Positions 47,190-55,219 of a stretch of 64,000 bases of DNA are shown in pieces (positions within the stretch are counted from its first letter, which is position 1; the number at the start of each line of letters is the position of its first letter). Location: assembly GCF_900103275.1 (NCBI RefSeq), contig NZ_FNGP01000001.1:930001-994000 (forward strand). The letters run 5' to 3'. The stretch is from Tessaracoccus oleiagri. Its GTDB lineage: Bacteria > Actinomycetota > Actinomycetes > Propionibacteriales > Propionibacteriaceae. Below the pieces are notes generated by a model that ran no database searches, was not told the DNA's origin, and worked only from the letters and a program-made list of their open reading frames with translations. The position numbers and the translations under genes were made by a program.

Positions 47190-48444
47190 GCGCCCGTGCG
47201 CCCATGTACCCGAACGCGAACGCGAGCCAGAGTCCCACGAGGCCCAGTTGCCCGCGTGGCAGCCACAGCACGGCGATCGCCAGCGGCACGTAGATGAGGA
47301 GCGCGACAACGCCCGCCCTGGCGAGGTAGGGCCCGTCGCCCGCACCGATCAGCACACCGTCGAGCAGAAAGACGTAGCCGGCCAGCGGCAGGGCCACGGC
47401 GACGACGACGAACAACCAGGCAGCGTGGTCGCGCACCTCGAGGTCGGAGGCGAAGAAACCCGCCAGCGGCCCCCGGACGACGAACACCACCAACCCGAGC
47501 ACGGCCCCGACCCCGATCGACCAGCGAGTCATCAGGCGCGTCGACTCGCGCGCCTCGTCGCGACGCGAGGCGCCGAGGGCCGTGCCGATGATGGTCTGGC
47601 CCGCGATCGCGATCGCGTCGAGCGCGTTCGCGAGGAAGTTCCACACCTGCATCACGACGTGGTGCGCCGCGAGCGCCGCCGCGCCTTGTGCGGCCGCGAC
47701 GTAGGTGGTCAGGAGGATGGCGATCCGCAGCGCGAGGGTGCGGAGCATCAACGGGAGGCCGACGCGCAGGTTGAGCCACATGTCCACCGGGACGGGCCGG
47801 AGCCGCGCGCCCAGCCGTCGTCCCTGGCGGGCGACGAGGAATGCTGCCGCGGCGCCCATCGTCGTCTCTGCGACGGCGGTGCCGAGTCCGGCTCCACCGA
47901 TGCCCATGCCGACCACATAGACGAAGAAGAGGTTGAGCGCGAAGTTGAGGCTCGCGGCGCCCACCAGCAGCACCAGCGGGGTCCGCGCGTCGGAGAGCCC
48001 GCGGAACGTGCCGGTGGCGGCCAGCATCACCAGCATCCCGGGCATCCCGGGGACCGCCCAGCGCAGGTACTCCACCGCCTGCGCGTGCACCCCGTCATCG
48101 GCGCCGAGAGCACCCGCGATCCACGACGCACCGAGCACCGTGAGCACGACGAGGGCCAGGCCGAGGGCCAGCGCGAGCCACATGGCCTGGGTGCCCAGCT
48201 CGAGCGCGCGCCGCTGGTTGCCGGCACCGACCTGGCGCGACACAGTCGCCGTGGAGCCGTAGGCGAGGAAGATCATGATCCCGACCATCGTCGTCAGCAC
48301 CACGGCGCCGATGCCGAGGCCGGCCAGCGGGATGGTGCCCAAGCGGCCCACGATCCACGTGTCGGCGAGGGTCATCAGCGGCTGGGCGATGAGCGCCGCG
48401 AACGCCGGGACGGCGAGCGACAGGATCCGGCGGGTCAGGGACAC
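47137..48444 (-). CDS. MATE-family efflux transporter (DinF-like)
   Basis: A 435-residue transporter with about twelve hydrophobic helices, opening SLTRRILSLAVPAFAALIAQ. The family features PLMTLADTWIVGRLG and the pseudo-repeat halves are visible. It exports drugs or metabolites by cation antiport; substrates are unknown. The GTG at 48444 is chosen because TAGACT lies 7 bases upstream; a GTG at 48468 is an alternative. Confidence 0.9.
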   Translation of the reverse strand: MSLTRRILSLAVPAFAALIAQPLMTLADTWIVGRLGTIPLAGLGIGAVVLTTMVGIMIFLAYGSTATVSRQVGAGNQRRALELGTQAMWLALALGLALVVLTVLGASWIAGALGADDGVHAQAVEYLRWAVPGMPGMLVMLAATGTFRGLSDARTPLVLLVGAASLNFALNLFFVYVVGMGIGGAGLGTAVAETTMGAAAAFLVARQGRRLGARLRPVPVDMWLNLRVGLPLMLRTLALRIAILLTTYVAAAQGAAALAAHHVVMQVWNFLANALDAIAIAGQTIIGTALGASRRDEARESTRLMTRWSIGVGAVLGLVVFVVRGPLAGFFASDLEVRDHAAWLFVVVAVALPLAGYVFLLDGVLIGAGDGPYLARAGVVALLIYVPLAIAVLWLPRGQLGLVGLWLAFAFGYMGARALTLWWRARTEDWMVEGA

Positions 48445-48451
48445 GAGCGGC

Positions 48452-48457
48452 AGTCTA
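48452..48457 (-). promoter_or_regulatory. Candidate -10 element (TAGACT) for the MATE gene
   Basis: On the minus strand TAGACT is followed by 7 bases and then GTG at 48444, indicating a leaderless start. Confidence 0.45.
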
Positions 48458-48490
48458 CGGCCGTCCACCGTCGGGCACCCTGCGCCGCAT

Positions 48491-48496
48491 TAGGCT
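48491..48496 (+). promoter_or_regulatory. Candidate -10 element (TAGGCT) for the spermidine-synthase-like gene
   Basis: TAGGCT, seven bases, then ATG at 48504, with no Shine-Dalgarno: leaderless arrangement. Confidence 0.5.
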
Positions 48497-48503
48497 GGCG
48501 TCG

Positions 48504-49313
48504 ATGTCCTACCTGGTCCCCGACGACTCGATCCCCGGCGCCTTCCGCGTGATGTTCGGGCTCACGCAGCAGTCGTTCGTGGACCCGTCGCGCCCGGACT
48601 TCCTGGTGTTCGAGTACGTCCAGCACATCGCGCTCATCCTCGACCACACCGTGCTCCGCGCGCCTGACGACCAGCGCCTGCGCATCGTGCACATCGGCGG
48701 GGGAGGGCTGAGCGTCCCGCGGTGGGTGGAGTGGCGGCGGCCCCGCACCGCACAGGTCGTGTGCGAGCCCAACACCGAACTGACCGAGGAGGTCCGACGG
48801 AAGATCCCGCTCGGGAGGCACTCGGGCATCAAGATCCGCGACGTCGACGGCCGCACCGGGCTCGCCGCCATGGCCGACGGGTGGGCCGACGCCGTGATCA
48901 TCGACGCCTTCGACGGGGCGCGCGTCCCCTCCGAACTGATCACGGCGGAGGCGTTCGATGAGGTGCGGCGCGTCGTCCGCGGCGAGGGGGTGGTGATCGT
49001 CAACGTCACGGACCACGCCCCCTTCCACTGGGCCAGGCGGGTCGCGGCCGGCGTCGCCGAGCGGTGGCCGCGCTTCCTTGTCGGTGCCGAGCCGGCGGTG
49101 CACAAGGGCAGACGGTTCGGGAACCTGCTCTTCGTCGGTTCGCTGGGGCGGCCCGACCTCCACGGGATCCGACGTGCCACCGCGCCGCTGTCGGCCGCGT
49201 ACCGGTGGGTGACCGACGTCGACGCGCGGGACTGGCCCGGCGGTGCCGAGCCGTTCACCGACGCCGACGCGGAGGCGTCACCGAAGCCGTTCGGCTCGAA
49301 GCTCTGGTTCTAG
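48504..49313 (+). CDS. Spermidine synthase-like (fused SpeE) methyltransferase-fold protein
   Basis: A 269-residue Rossmann-fold protein with VHIGGGGLSVPRW in the SAM/dcSAM-binding position, the acidic loop VCEPNTELTEEV and DAVIIDAFDGARVPSEL. This is the pattern of spermidine-synthase-like proteins widespread in Actinobacteria. True aminopropyltransferase activity is uncertain because speD and an ornithine decarboxylase are not nearby. It is convergent with the TauE gene, with the stops overlapping. Confidence 0.8.
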   Translation: MSYLVPDDSIPGAFRVMFGLTQQSFVDPSRPDFLVFEYVQHIALILDHTVLRAPDDQRLRIVHIGGGGLSVPRWVEWRRPRTAQVVCEPNTELTEEVRRKIPLGRHSGIKIRDVDGRTGLAAMADGWADAVIIDAFDGARVPSELITAEAFDEVRRVVRGEGVVIVNVTDHAPFHWARRVAAGVAERWPRFLVGAEPAVHKGRRFGNLLFVGSLGRPDLHGIRRATAPLSAAYRWVTDVDARDWPGGAEPFTDADAEASPKPFGSKLWF

Positions 49314-50101
49314 AGGAGGTTCTGGGCCAGGATCGCGACGGCGACTACCGCGAGCAGGGCCGCGAAGCCCAACCCGAGCGTGCGCGCCGGCAGCCGGCGG
49401 CTGAGCCGGCCGCCGAGGATGGCCCCGCCGGCCGCGAGGACACTGAAGGAGCCGATCAGGAGCCAGTCGATGTCCTGCGCCGCGGTCAGGCGGGTGCCCA
49501 GCGAGACGAGCGAGTTGAGCAGGATGACCAGCAGTGACGTGGCGACCGCCTGCGGCATGGAGAAGCCCAGCACCATGACGAGCGCAGGGACGACGGCGAA
49601 GCCGCCACCCACACCGAAGAATCCCGTGAGGAACCCCACCCCGGTGGCCGTGAGCGCGACGAGCAGCAGCTGCCGGAGGTTCACACGGAAGGGGCGACGC
49701 TCGAAGACGGGCGGCGGCGGGTCGGCGGACCGCGACGCGCCCGGCCGGAGGAATCGCTTCGCCATCAGCGCGGACACCATGAGCAGCAGCGCACCGAACA
49801 GGATCATCAGCACGTCCTCGGGGACGCGCATGGAGAGCAGGGAACCCACAATGGCGCCCACGGTGCCCAGCAGCGAGAACTCGACGCCCTCCACCGCCCG
49901 CACATGACCGGCGCGCCAGTGCCCGACGATCCCGGCGATCGCGGTGACGCTGACGACGATCAGCGAACCGACCATCGCCGCGCCCGGCGCCTGCCCGGCC
50001 AGGTAGACGAGCACGGGAGTGGTGACGATGGCGCCGCCGCCGCCGAGCGCGCCCATCACCACGCCGACCACGATGGCCAGCGGAACCAACCACCAAGTCA
50101 T
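49310..50101 (-). CDS. TauE/SafE-family sulfite/organosulfonate exporter
   Basis: A 263-residue permease with about eight hydrophobic helices. The duplicated motif GALGGGGAIVTTPVL and GFFGVGGGFAVVPALVMVLG marks the family. Known members export sulfite or sulfoacetate or move thiosulfate-type anions. It starts four bases inside the end of the MBL-rhodanese gene, so both are read from the promoter with the CstR-type operator. A role in disposal of sulfur oxyanions is inferred from this pairing. Confidence 0.92.
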   Translation of the reverse strand: MTWWLVPLAIVVGVVMGALGGGGAIVTTPVLVYLAGQAPGAAMVGSLIVVSVTAIAGIVGHWRAGHVRAVEGVEFSLLGTVGAIVGSLLSMRVPEDVLMILFGALLLMVSALMAKRFLRPGASRSADPPPPVFERRPFRVNLRQLLLVALTATGVGFLTGFFGVGGGFAVVPALVMVLGFSMPQAVATSLLVILLNSLVSLGTRLTAAQDIDWLLIGSFSVLAAGGAILGGRLSRRLPARTLGLGFAALLAVVAVAILAQNLL

Positions 50102-51483
50102 TCGCCGTCGACCCCCGCCTCCGTCAGCGGCAGTCCGCGCTTCGCGGCGTTGTCGAAGTCGTCGTCGATCGCAACGACCTTCTTCCGCGCCGCCAACAGC
50201 ATGGAGGCCGCGATCGACGAGCGGTAGCCGCTCTCGCAGTGCACCCAGATCTCGCCCCCGGGTGCCTCGTCCATGCGGTCCAGCAGCTCGTGGAGGGGGA
50301 TGTTCGTGGCACCCTCGATGTGCCGGGCCTCGAACTCGGACGCGCGACGCACGTCGAGGACCTCGACGCGGCGGTGGTGCCGCACCTCGCGGAGGTCGCC
50401 GAAGTCGGCCTGCTGAAGCGTGGCCGGCTTGTCCGTCCAGTCGTCTGGCCCGCCCGTGGCGCTCGCGGCGACCCGGTCGATCCCGATGCGCACGAGTTCG
50501 CGCTGCCCCTCGGCGACCTGCTCGCGGGACTCGCCGAGCAGCGTCAGCGGCGTGCCCCACGGGATGATCCAGCCGAGGTAGGTGGCCATTGAGCCGTCGA
50601 GGCCGAAGTTGAAGGATCCCGGCACGTGGCCCGCGGCATAGGCGGTGCGGTTGCGCAGGTCGACGACCCACTCGCCGCGGCCGAGGCGCGCCCGGATCTC
50701 CTCTCGGTCGGCGCGGGTGGGCTCCGACAGGTCCGGCTCCGTCGGGCCGGCCGCGTTGGCGGGCGCCATGTGCGCGTAGTAGGCGGGGTAGACGTCGAGC
50801 CCCGCGAGGATCTCCTCGATCCACTCCTCCTCGTCCGTGGTGAGCGCGGAGTTCACCTGCTTCTCCCGGCCGATGGTGGACTCGTCGCCCTCCGTCTCGG
50901 TGGCGGAACAGAAGCTGCCGAACCCGTGCGTCGGCAGGACCTCGGTGGACTCGGGTAGCTCGGCCGCGAGGCGCTGGGCCGAGTGGTACTGGTGGCGCAC
51001 CAGCTCGTGGGTGTGGTCCTCGCCGAGCAGGTCGGGGCGGCCGGTCGCGCCGAACAGCAGAGACCCTCCGGTGAAGACGGCTCGCCCCTCGGCGCCGTGG
51101 TCGTCGGCCGTGGGATCGATGAGCACGTAGGAGAGGTGAGTGAACGTGTGGCCGGGGGTGGCCAGCGCCTTCACGTGCATGGTTGGGCTGACCTCGACGA
51201 CCTGCCCGTCGGCGATGGGGGAGCGCTCGAAGGAGACCTCGTCCGCGGCGTTGACGTAGTAGTCCGCGCCGAATTTCCGTGCGAGGGCGAGGCCGCCCGT
51301 GATGTAGTCGTTGTGGATGTGCGTCTCGAACACCGCCTCGAGTTGCACGCCGGCCCGCTCCAGCACGTCGACGACGCGGTCGATGTCGCGTTGCGGGTCG
51401 ATCACTATGGCGGATCGGCCGTCGTGGACGACGTAGCTGCGGTCACCCAGGGTGGGGGTCTCGATCGTGATGATCTCTGCCAT
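50098..51483 (-). CDS. MBL-fold hydrolase fused to two rhodanese domains
   Basis: A 461-residue cytosolic protein. Residues 1-235 are an MBL domain like persulfide dioxygenases, with THIHNDYITGG (His55, His57, Asp59), His112 in TPGHTFTH and His186. Residues 255-340 are a rhodanese domain without an active Cys, and 355-455 a rhodanese with Cys416 in HCESGYRS. The usual His after Asp59 is Tyr60, and the TGD metal-site Asp is Gly140. It probably handles persulfide or thiosulfate. GAGGAGG precedes the ATG. Confidence 0.9.
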   Translation of the reverse strand: MAEIITIETPTLGDRSYVVHDGRSAIVIDPQRDIDRVVDVLERAGVQLEAVFETHIHNDYITGGLALARKFGADYYVNAADEVSFERSPIADGQVVEVSPTMHVKALATPGHTFTHLSYVLIDPTADDHGAEGRAVFTGGSLLFGATGRPDLLGEDHTHELVRHQYHSAQRLAAELPESTEVLPTHGFGSFCSATETEGDESTIGREKQVNSALTTDEEEWIEEILAGLDVYPAYYAHMAPANAAGPTEPDLSEPTRADREEIRARLGRGEWVVDLRNRTAYAAGHVPGSFNFGLDGSMATYLGWIIPWGTPLTLLGESREQVAEGQRELVRIGIDRVAASATGGPDDWTDKPATLQQADFGDLREVRHHRRVEVLDVRRASEFEARHIEGATNIPLHELLDRMDEAPGGEIWVHCESGYRSSIAASMLLAARKKVVAIDDDFDNAAKRGLPLTEAGVDGE

Positions 51484-51512
51484 GCGTTCCTCCTCGAAGG
51501 TCTCCGGCGAGT

Positions 51513-51528
51513 ATACCCTAGGGGGTAT
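51513..51528. promoter_or_regulatory. CsoR/CstR-type operator (ATACCC-TAGG-GGGTAT)
   Basis: A 16-base near-perfect palindrome with ATACCC and GGGTAT arms separated by TAGG, 29 bases before the MBL-rhodanese start. This matches the layout bound by persulfide-sensing CstR and copper-sensing CsoR. Because the genes it controls are sulfur genes, CstR is the likelier type. Confidence 0.75.
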
Positions 51529-51613
51529 CCATGTCGTTGGGACACGGGAACCGAGCCACCCGGTAGCTGCGCGACCGGGCGACCCAACGTCGCCGCCTGC
51601 CACAATGGCCCAC

Positions 51614-52261
51614 ATGGCGAAACGTGCGCGCAGGGTCTCCCCGGTTGGGGTGCTGGGCCTCGTGCTGCTGGCCGTCCTGTTCGTCGCCGTCGCCTGGGCG
51701 CTCTGGTTCCACGTGGGCACGAACGCCGTGGCGGACGCGGACCGCCGCGATGCGCTGGCCGGGCTCGACGAGGCCTGGCGCGCGCCGACGGCCGCGGAAT
51801 CGGAGGCCGAACTGCCGCTGCCCGAGGCGGGACGACCGGCTTGGATCCTCGAGATCCCTGCCCTGGGTGTCCGGCAGCCGATCATCGCCGGGACCGATCC
51901 GGACGACCTGTCGCGCGGCGTGGGCTGGTACCCGACGACCAACCTCCCCGGCGAGGTGGGCAACATGGCCCTCGCCGGCCGCCGCGTCGGGCACGGCGAA
52001 CCGTTCCGGAGGCTGCTCGACCTCGAGCGCGGTGACGAGGTGGTCGTCGAGACGATGATCAAGCGCTACACCTACGTGGTGCGGGTCGCGCCCGCCGAGC
52101 TCACCGTCGCCCCCGAGGACTCCTGGGTGCTCGACCCCGTTCCCGGCAAGGACTTCGACCCGCACGAAGCCGTGCTGACGCTCACGACCGAGCAGGATCT
52201 CTACCCCACGCCCGACCGCGCGGTCGGGTTCGCAGTACTGGAAAGTGAGGAGCCGAAGTGA
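51614..52261 (+). CDS. Class E sortase-like protein lacking catalytic residues
   Basis: A 215-residue protein with a membrane helix (about 11-33), a short linker and a sortase fold: ILEIPALGVRQPII, YPTTNLPGEVGNMALAG and VLTLTT. In active class E sortases the next residues would be AGH and TTC. Here the sequence reads AGRR (Arg123) and TTEQ (Glu193); only the Arg (Arg202) remains. It cannot be a normal transpeptidase. The start at 51614 is uncertain (51605 is in frame). It overlaps pyrE by four bases. Confidence 0.75.
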   Translation: MAKRARRVSPVGVLGLVLLAVLFVAVAWALWFHVGTNAVADADRRDALAGLDEAWRAPTAAESEAELPLPEAGRPAWILEIPALGVRQPIIAGTDPDDLSRGVGWYPTTNLPGEVGNMALAGRRVGHGEPFRRLLDLERGDEVVVETMIKRYTYVVRVAPAELTVAPEDSWVLDPVPGKDFDPHEAVLTLTTEQDLYPTPDRAVGFAVLESEEPK

Positions 52262-52791
52262 AGGCCGAACTCGTCGAACACATCAAACGTCTCGCCATCG
52301 TCCGCGGCAAGGTGACGCTGGCCTCCGGCAAGGAGGCCGACTACTACGTGGACATGCGCCGCGTCACACTCGACGGCGAAGCCTCGCCGCTCGTCGGGCG
52401 CGTCATGCGCGGGCTGACCGCGGACCTCGACTTCGACGCCGTGGGCGGTCTCACCCTCGGCGCCGATCCCGTCGCCACCGCGATGCTGCACGCCGCGGCC
52501 GCCGAGGGCGCGCGCCTCGACGCATTCGTCGTGCGCAAGGAGGCGAAGGCCCACGGGCTGCAGCGCCGGATCGAGGGCACTGACGTCCGGGGCCGCAGGG
52601 TGCTCGTCGTGGAGGACACGTCCACCACCGGTGGGTCGGCACTCACCGCCGTGGACGCCGTCAGGGAGGCCGGGGGAGAGGTCGTGGCGGTGGCCGTCGT
52701 CGTCGACCGCGACACCGGTGCCGCCGAGCGGATCGCACACGCCGGGCTCGAGTACCGCTACGCCGTGGGCCTCGGGGATCTGGGCCTCTAG
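52258..52791 (+). CDS. pyrE: Orotate phosphoribosyltransferase
   Basis: A 177-residue enzyme that joins orotate and PRPP to make OMP in pyrimidine synthesis. The PRPP motif VLVVEDTSTTGGS is at residues 115-127 and the catalytic loop VVRKEAKAHG at 91-100; TLASGKEADYYVDMR binds orotate. The GTG start overlaps the stop of the sortase-like gene (GTGA), so the two are co-translated. No other pyrimidine gene is nearby. Confidence 0.93.
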   Translation: MKAELVEHIKRLAIVRGKVTLASGKEADYYVDMRRVTLDGEASPLVGRVMRGLTADLDFDAVGGLTLGADPVATAMLHAAAAEGARLDAFVVRKEAKAHGLQRRIEGTDVRGRRVLVVEDTSTTGGSALTAVDAVREAGGEVVAVAVVVDRDTGAAERIAHAGLEYRYAVGLGDLGL

Positions 52792-52842
52792 GCGGCGCTG
52801 ACTGCTACCGTTGAAGCAGCACCACATCCATAGGAGACAGCC

Positions 52843-53457
52843 GTGGAATTCCTCATCGGTCTACTCGTCGTCATCGTCGTCCTGGCGCTCATCGTCGTCA
52901 TCTGGTGGATCTCGACGCACAACGCCCTGGTGCGCGGCCGGAACCTGATCCAGGAGTCATGGCGGCAGATCGACGTCGAACTCACCCGGCGCTACGAGTT
53001 GATCCCCAACCTCGTAGAGACGGTGCGCGGTTTCGCCGCCCATGAGCGCAACACGCTCGAGTCGGTCATCGCCCTGCGCAACCAGGCTCGCCAGCTGGCG
53101 GACACCGCTGGTCACGAGCCGACGGAGGCGCGCGCGGCGGCCGAGGCGGAGCTCTCACAGAGCATCCGCAACCTCATCGTGTCCGTCGAGGCGTACCCCG
53201 AGGTGAAGAGCGACACCAACTTCCTGCACCTCCAGCGTGAACTGAGCGACACCGAGGACCGCATCGCGGCAGGGCGGCGCTTCTACAACGCCAACGTCCG
53301 TGACTACAACACCCGCATCGAGTCCGTGCCGAGCAATTTCGTCGCGAACGCGGGCCGCTTCGAGAAGGCCACCTACTTCGAGGCCAACGACCCGGTCGTC
53401 CGTCAGGCCCCGCAGGTCAACTTCGGCGAGGTCTCCGAGCGGCCCGAAGCCCAGTGA
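52843..53457 (+). CDS. LemA-family protein
   Basis: A 204-residue protein with one N-terminal membrane helix (residues 2-23) and a long helical cytoplasmic or extracytoplasmic domain. It opens WWISTHNALVRGRNLIQESW and contains YELIPNLVETVRGFA, both family hallmarks, and ends FNANVRDYNTRIE-like (here YNANVRDYNTRIE). The function of LemA is not established. TAGGAGA precedes the GTG start. Two hairpins follow the gene. Confidence 0.92.
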   Translation: MEFLIGLLVVIVVLALIVVIWWISTHNALVRGRNLIQESWRQIDVELTRRYELIPNLVETVRGFAAHERNTLESVIALRNQARQLADTAGHEPTEARAAAEAELSQSIRNLIVSVEAYPEVKSDTNFLHLQRELSDTEDRIAAGRRFYNANVRDYNTRIESVPSNFVANAGRFEKATYFEANDPVVRQAPQVNFGEVSERPEAQ

Positions 53458-53458
53458 T

Positions 53459-53477
53459 CCTGGCCGCCCGGGCCAGG
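53459..53477 (+). terminator. Short hairpin after lemA
   Basis: CCTGGCC and GGCCAGG pair over a five-base loop directly after the lemA stop. The 7-bp stem is followed by no T-tract; it may be the first of two tandem hairpins. Confidence 0.4.
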
Positions 53478-53500
53478 ATCGAACCGAACCAGACCACCGT

Positions 53501-53536
53501 GGGTCCGCCCCGTGTCCACCGACACGGGGCGGACCC
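53501..53536 (+). terminator. Perfect 16-bp hairpin between lemA and the DUF368 gene
   Basis: 53501-53516 pairs perfectly with 53521-53536 around a CACC loop. It ends 25 bases before the DUF368 start. It should end lemA transcription unless it lies within the DUF368 leader. Confidence 0.7.
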
Positions 53537-53561
53537 ATGTCCGAGCAGAAGGGACGTCTGA

Positions 53562-54548
53562 ATGACGGCCGAGGAACAAGATCTCACCCATGTGCCGAGG
53601 CACGTGTCCGTCGCCGACGTCGTTTTCAACGTCGTACGCGGCGGGCTCATCGGGCTCGCGGAACTCATCCCCGGTGTGTCGGGCGGCACCATCGCGCTGA
53701 TCGTCGGCATCTACGAGCGGGTCCTCGACTCCGGCAACCACCTCATCTCCGGGGTGCGGCGTCTCATCACCGGTCCCGACCGGGGTCGCGGCTTCGGTGA
53801 GCACCTCCGCCGGGTCGACTGGTGGCTGATCATCCCGATGCTGGTCGGCATGGCGACAGCGGTGCTCAGCCTGGCCGGGATCATGGCTGCCTTCGTGACG
53901 GACCACGCGTCGCTCTCCCGCGGGCTGTTCCTCGGGATGGTCGCCGCCTCCGTGGCAGTGCCCCTGCTGCTCGTCGACTGGCGGACGGTCCGTGGCGGGC
54001 GGGTGCCGCTCCACCTCGTCGTCTTCGTCCTCGGCGCCGTGGCCGCGTTCCTGCTGACCTCGGGGGGCAGCGGCGCCGTCGTCCAGGACCCGCCGCTGCT
54101 GCTGGTGTTCGGTGCCGCGGCCATCGCCGTCTGCGCCCTCGCGCTGCCCGGGGTGTCGGGCTCCTTCTTCCTGCTGGTCATCGGCCTGTACGCGCCCACC
54201 ATGCAGGCCATCGACGAGCGCAACCTCACCTACATCGCCGTCTTCGCGCTCGGGGCGATCACCGGTCTCTCGCTCTTCATCAAGGGCCTGCACTGGCTGC
54301 TGCTCCACTTCCACAGCCTCACGCTGACGACGATGGCGGGACTCATGCTCGGTTCCCTGCGAGCGCTGTGGCCGTGGCAGGACGAGTCCGGTGCCTTCCT
54401 GGCGCCCGGCGGCGATGCCGGCGTCGTGGCACTGATGGCCCTGGCCGGGGCGCTGGTGGTCGGCGTGCTCGTCGTCGTGGACCGTGTCCTCACGAGGCGA
54501 GATGCCGAGTTCGATGCCAGCGAACAAGGCGCCCACGAAAGTAGTTGA
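53562..54548 (+). CDS. DUF368 (polyprenyl-phosphate transporter PopT-like) membrane protein
   Basis: A 328-residue protein with about eight to nine hydrophobic helices and the paired motif LIPGVSGGTIAL and LPGVSGSFFLLVIGLY that defines DUF368. Family members were recently shown to return undecaprenyl phosphate across the membrane for reuse in envelope synthesis. AGGGACG lies upstream of the ATG. It is a single gene behind the 16-bp hairpin. Confidence 0.88.
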   Translation: MTAEEQDLTHVPRHVSVADVVFNVVRGGLIGLAELIPGVSGGTIALIVGIYERVLDSGNHLISGVRRLITGPDRGRGFGEHLRRVDWWLIIPMLVGMATAVLSLAGIMAAFVTDHASLSRGLFLGMVAASVAVPLLLVDWRTVRGGRVPLHLVVFVLGAVAAFLLTSGGSGAVVQDPPLLLVFGAAAIAVCALALPGVSGSFFLLVIGLYAPTMQAIDERNLTYIAVFALGAITGLSLFIKGLHWLLLHFHSLTLTTMAGLMLGSLRALWPWQDESGAFLAPGGDAGVVALMALAGALVVGVLVVVDRVLTRRDAEFDASEQGAHESS

Positions 54549-54574
54549 ATACTAAACCAACATCGTGTAGTGTG
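54546..54574 (+). promoter_or_regulatory. Promoter of the yceI gene
   Basis: TTGAAT (54546-54551) and TAGTGT (54569-54574) are separated by 17 bases in an AT-rich stretch. The sequence GTTGAATACTAAAC over the -35 box is an imperfect palindrome that may bind a regulator. Confidence 0.5.
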
Positions 54575-54605
54575 GATCACGCAAGCCAACGAAAGGTTTA
54601 TTGAC

Positions 54606-55142
54606 ATGGCACTTCAGGACATCCAGGGCACCTACGTCCTCGACCCCACGCACACCACCTTCTCCTGGGTCACCCGCCACGCGATGGTGACCAAGGTCCG
54701 TGGTTCCTTCGAGGACTTCGAGGGCACCGCCACCATCGACGAGGCCAAGAACCTCGACCTGAACGTCACCATCCAGGTGGCCTCGGTCAACTCGCGCAAC
54801 GCGGACCGCGACAACCACCTCCGCAGCGCCGACTTCTTCGACGTGGAGAACTACCCGACGATGACCTTCAAGGCGAACCAGTACGCCATCAAGGGTGATG
54901 TCGTCGAAGTCACCGGCGACCTCACGATCAAGGACGTCACGCGCACCCTGACCATCCCGCTGGAGTACCAGGGCGAGGCCAAGGATCCCTTCGGCAACAC
55001 CCGCCTCGGCTTCGACGGCAAGCTGCAGGTCTCCCGCCAGGACTTCGGCCTGACCTGGAACGCCGCCCTCGAGACCGGTGGCTTCCTCGTCTCCGACAAG
55101 GTCACCCTCGAGTTCGAGATCTCGGCCATCAAGCAGGCCTGA
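54606..55142 (+). CDS. YceI-family protein
   Basis: A 178-residue lipocalin-like beta-barrel protein (GTYVLDPTHTTFSWVTRHAM opening; DRDNHLRSADFFDVENYPTM in the middle). YceI proteins bind long isoprenoid or fatty-chain ligands. It has no signal peptide, so it is probably cytosolic. The ATG at 54606 has AAAGG upstream; an in-frame ATG at 54570 lies within the promoter. A strong terminator follows. Confidence 0.92.
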   Translation: MALQDIQGTYVLDPTHTTFSWVTRHAMVTKVRGSFEDFEGTATIDEAKNLDLNVTIQVASVNSRNADRDNHLRSADFFDVENYPTMTFKANQYAIKGDVVEVTGDLTIKDVTRTLTIPLEYQGEAKDPFGNTRLGFDGKLQVSRQDFGLTWNAALETGGFLVSDKVTLEFEISAIKQA

Positions 55143-55163
55143 GCCGACTCGCTCCAACCGCAC

Positions 55164-55191
55164 CACCCCCGGCGCCCGCGCGCCGGGGGTG
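55164..55191 (+). terminator. Terminator of the yceI gene
   Basis: A perfect 12-bp stem (55164-55175 with 55180-55191) with loop CCGC, 21 bases after the stop. Confidence 0.75.
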
Positions 55192-55207
55192 TTCGCGTTC
55201 CCGGCCC

Positions 55208-55213
55208 TATGCT
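55208..55213 (+). promoter_or_regulatory. Candidate -10 element (TATGCT) for the SpoU methyltransferase gene
   Basis: TATGCT, six bases, then GTG at 55220. This decides for the GTG over the following ATG and suggests a leaderless message. Confidence 0.5.
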
Positions 55214-55219
55214 GGGGCG

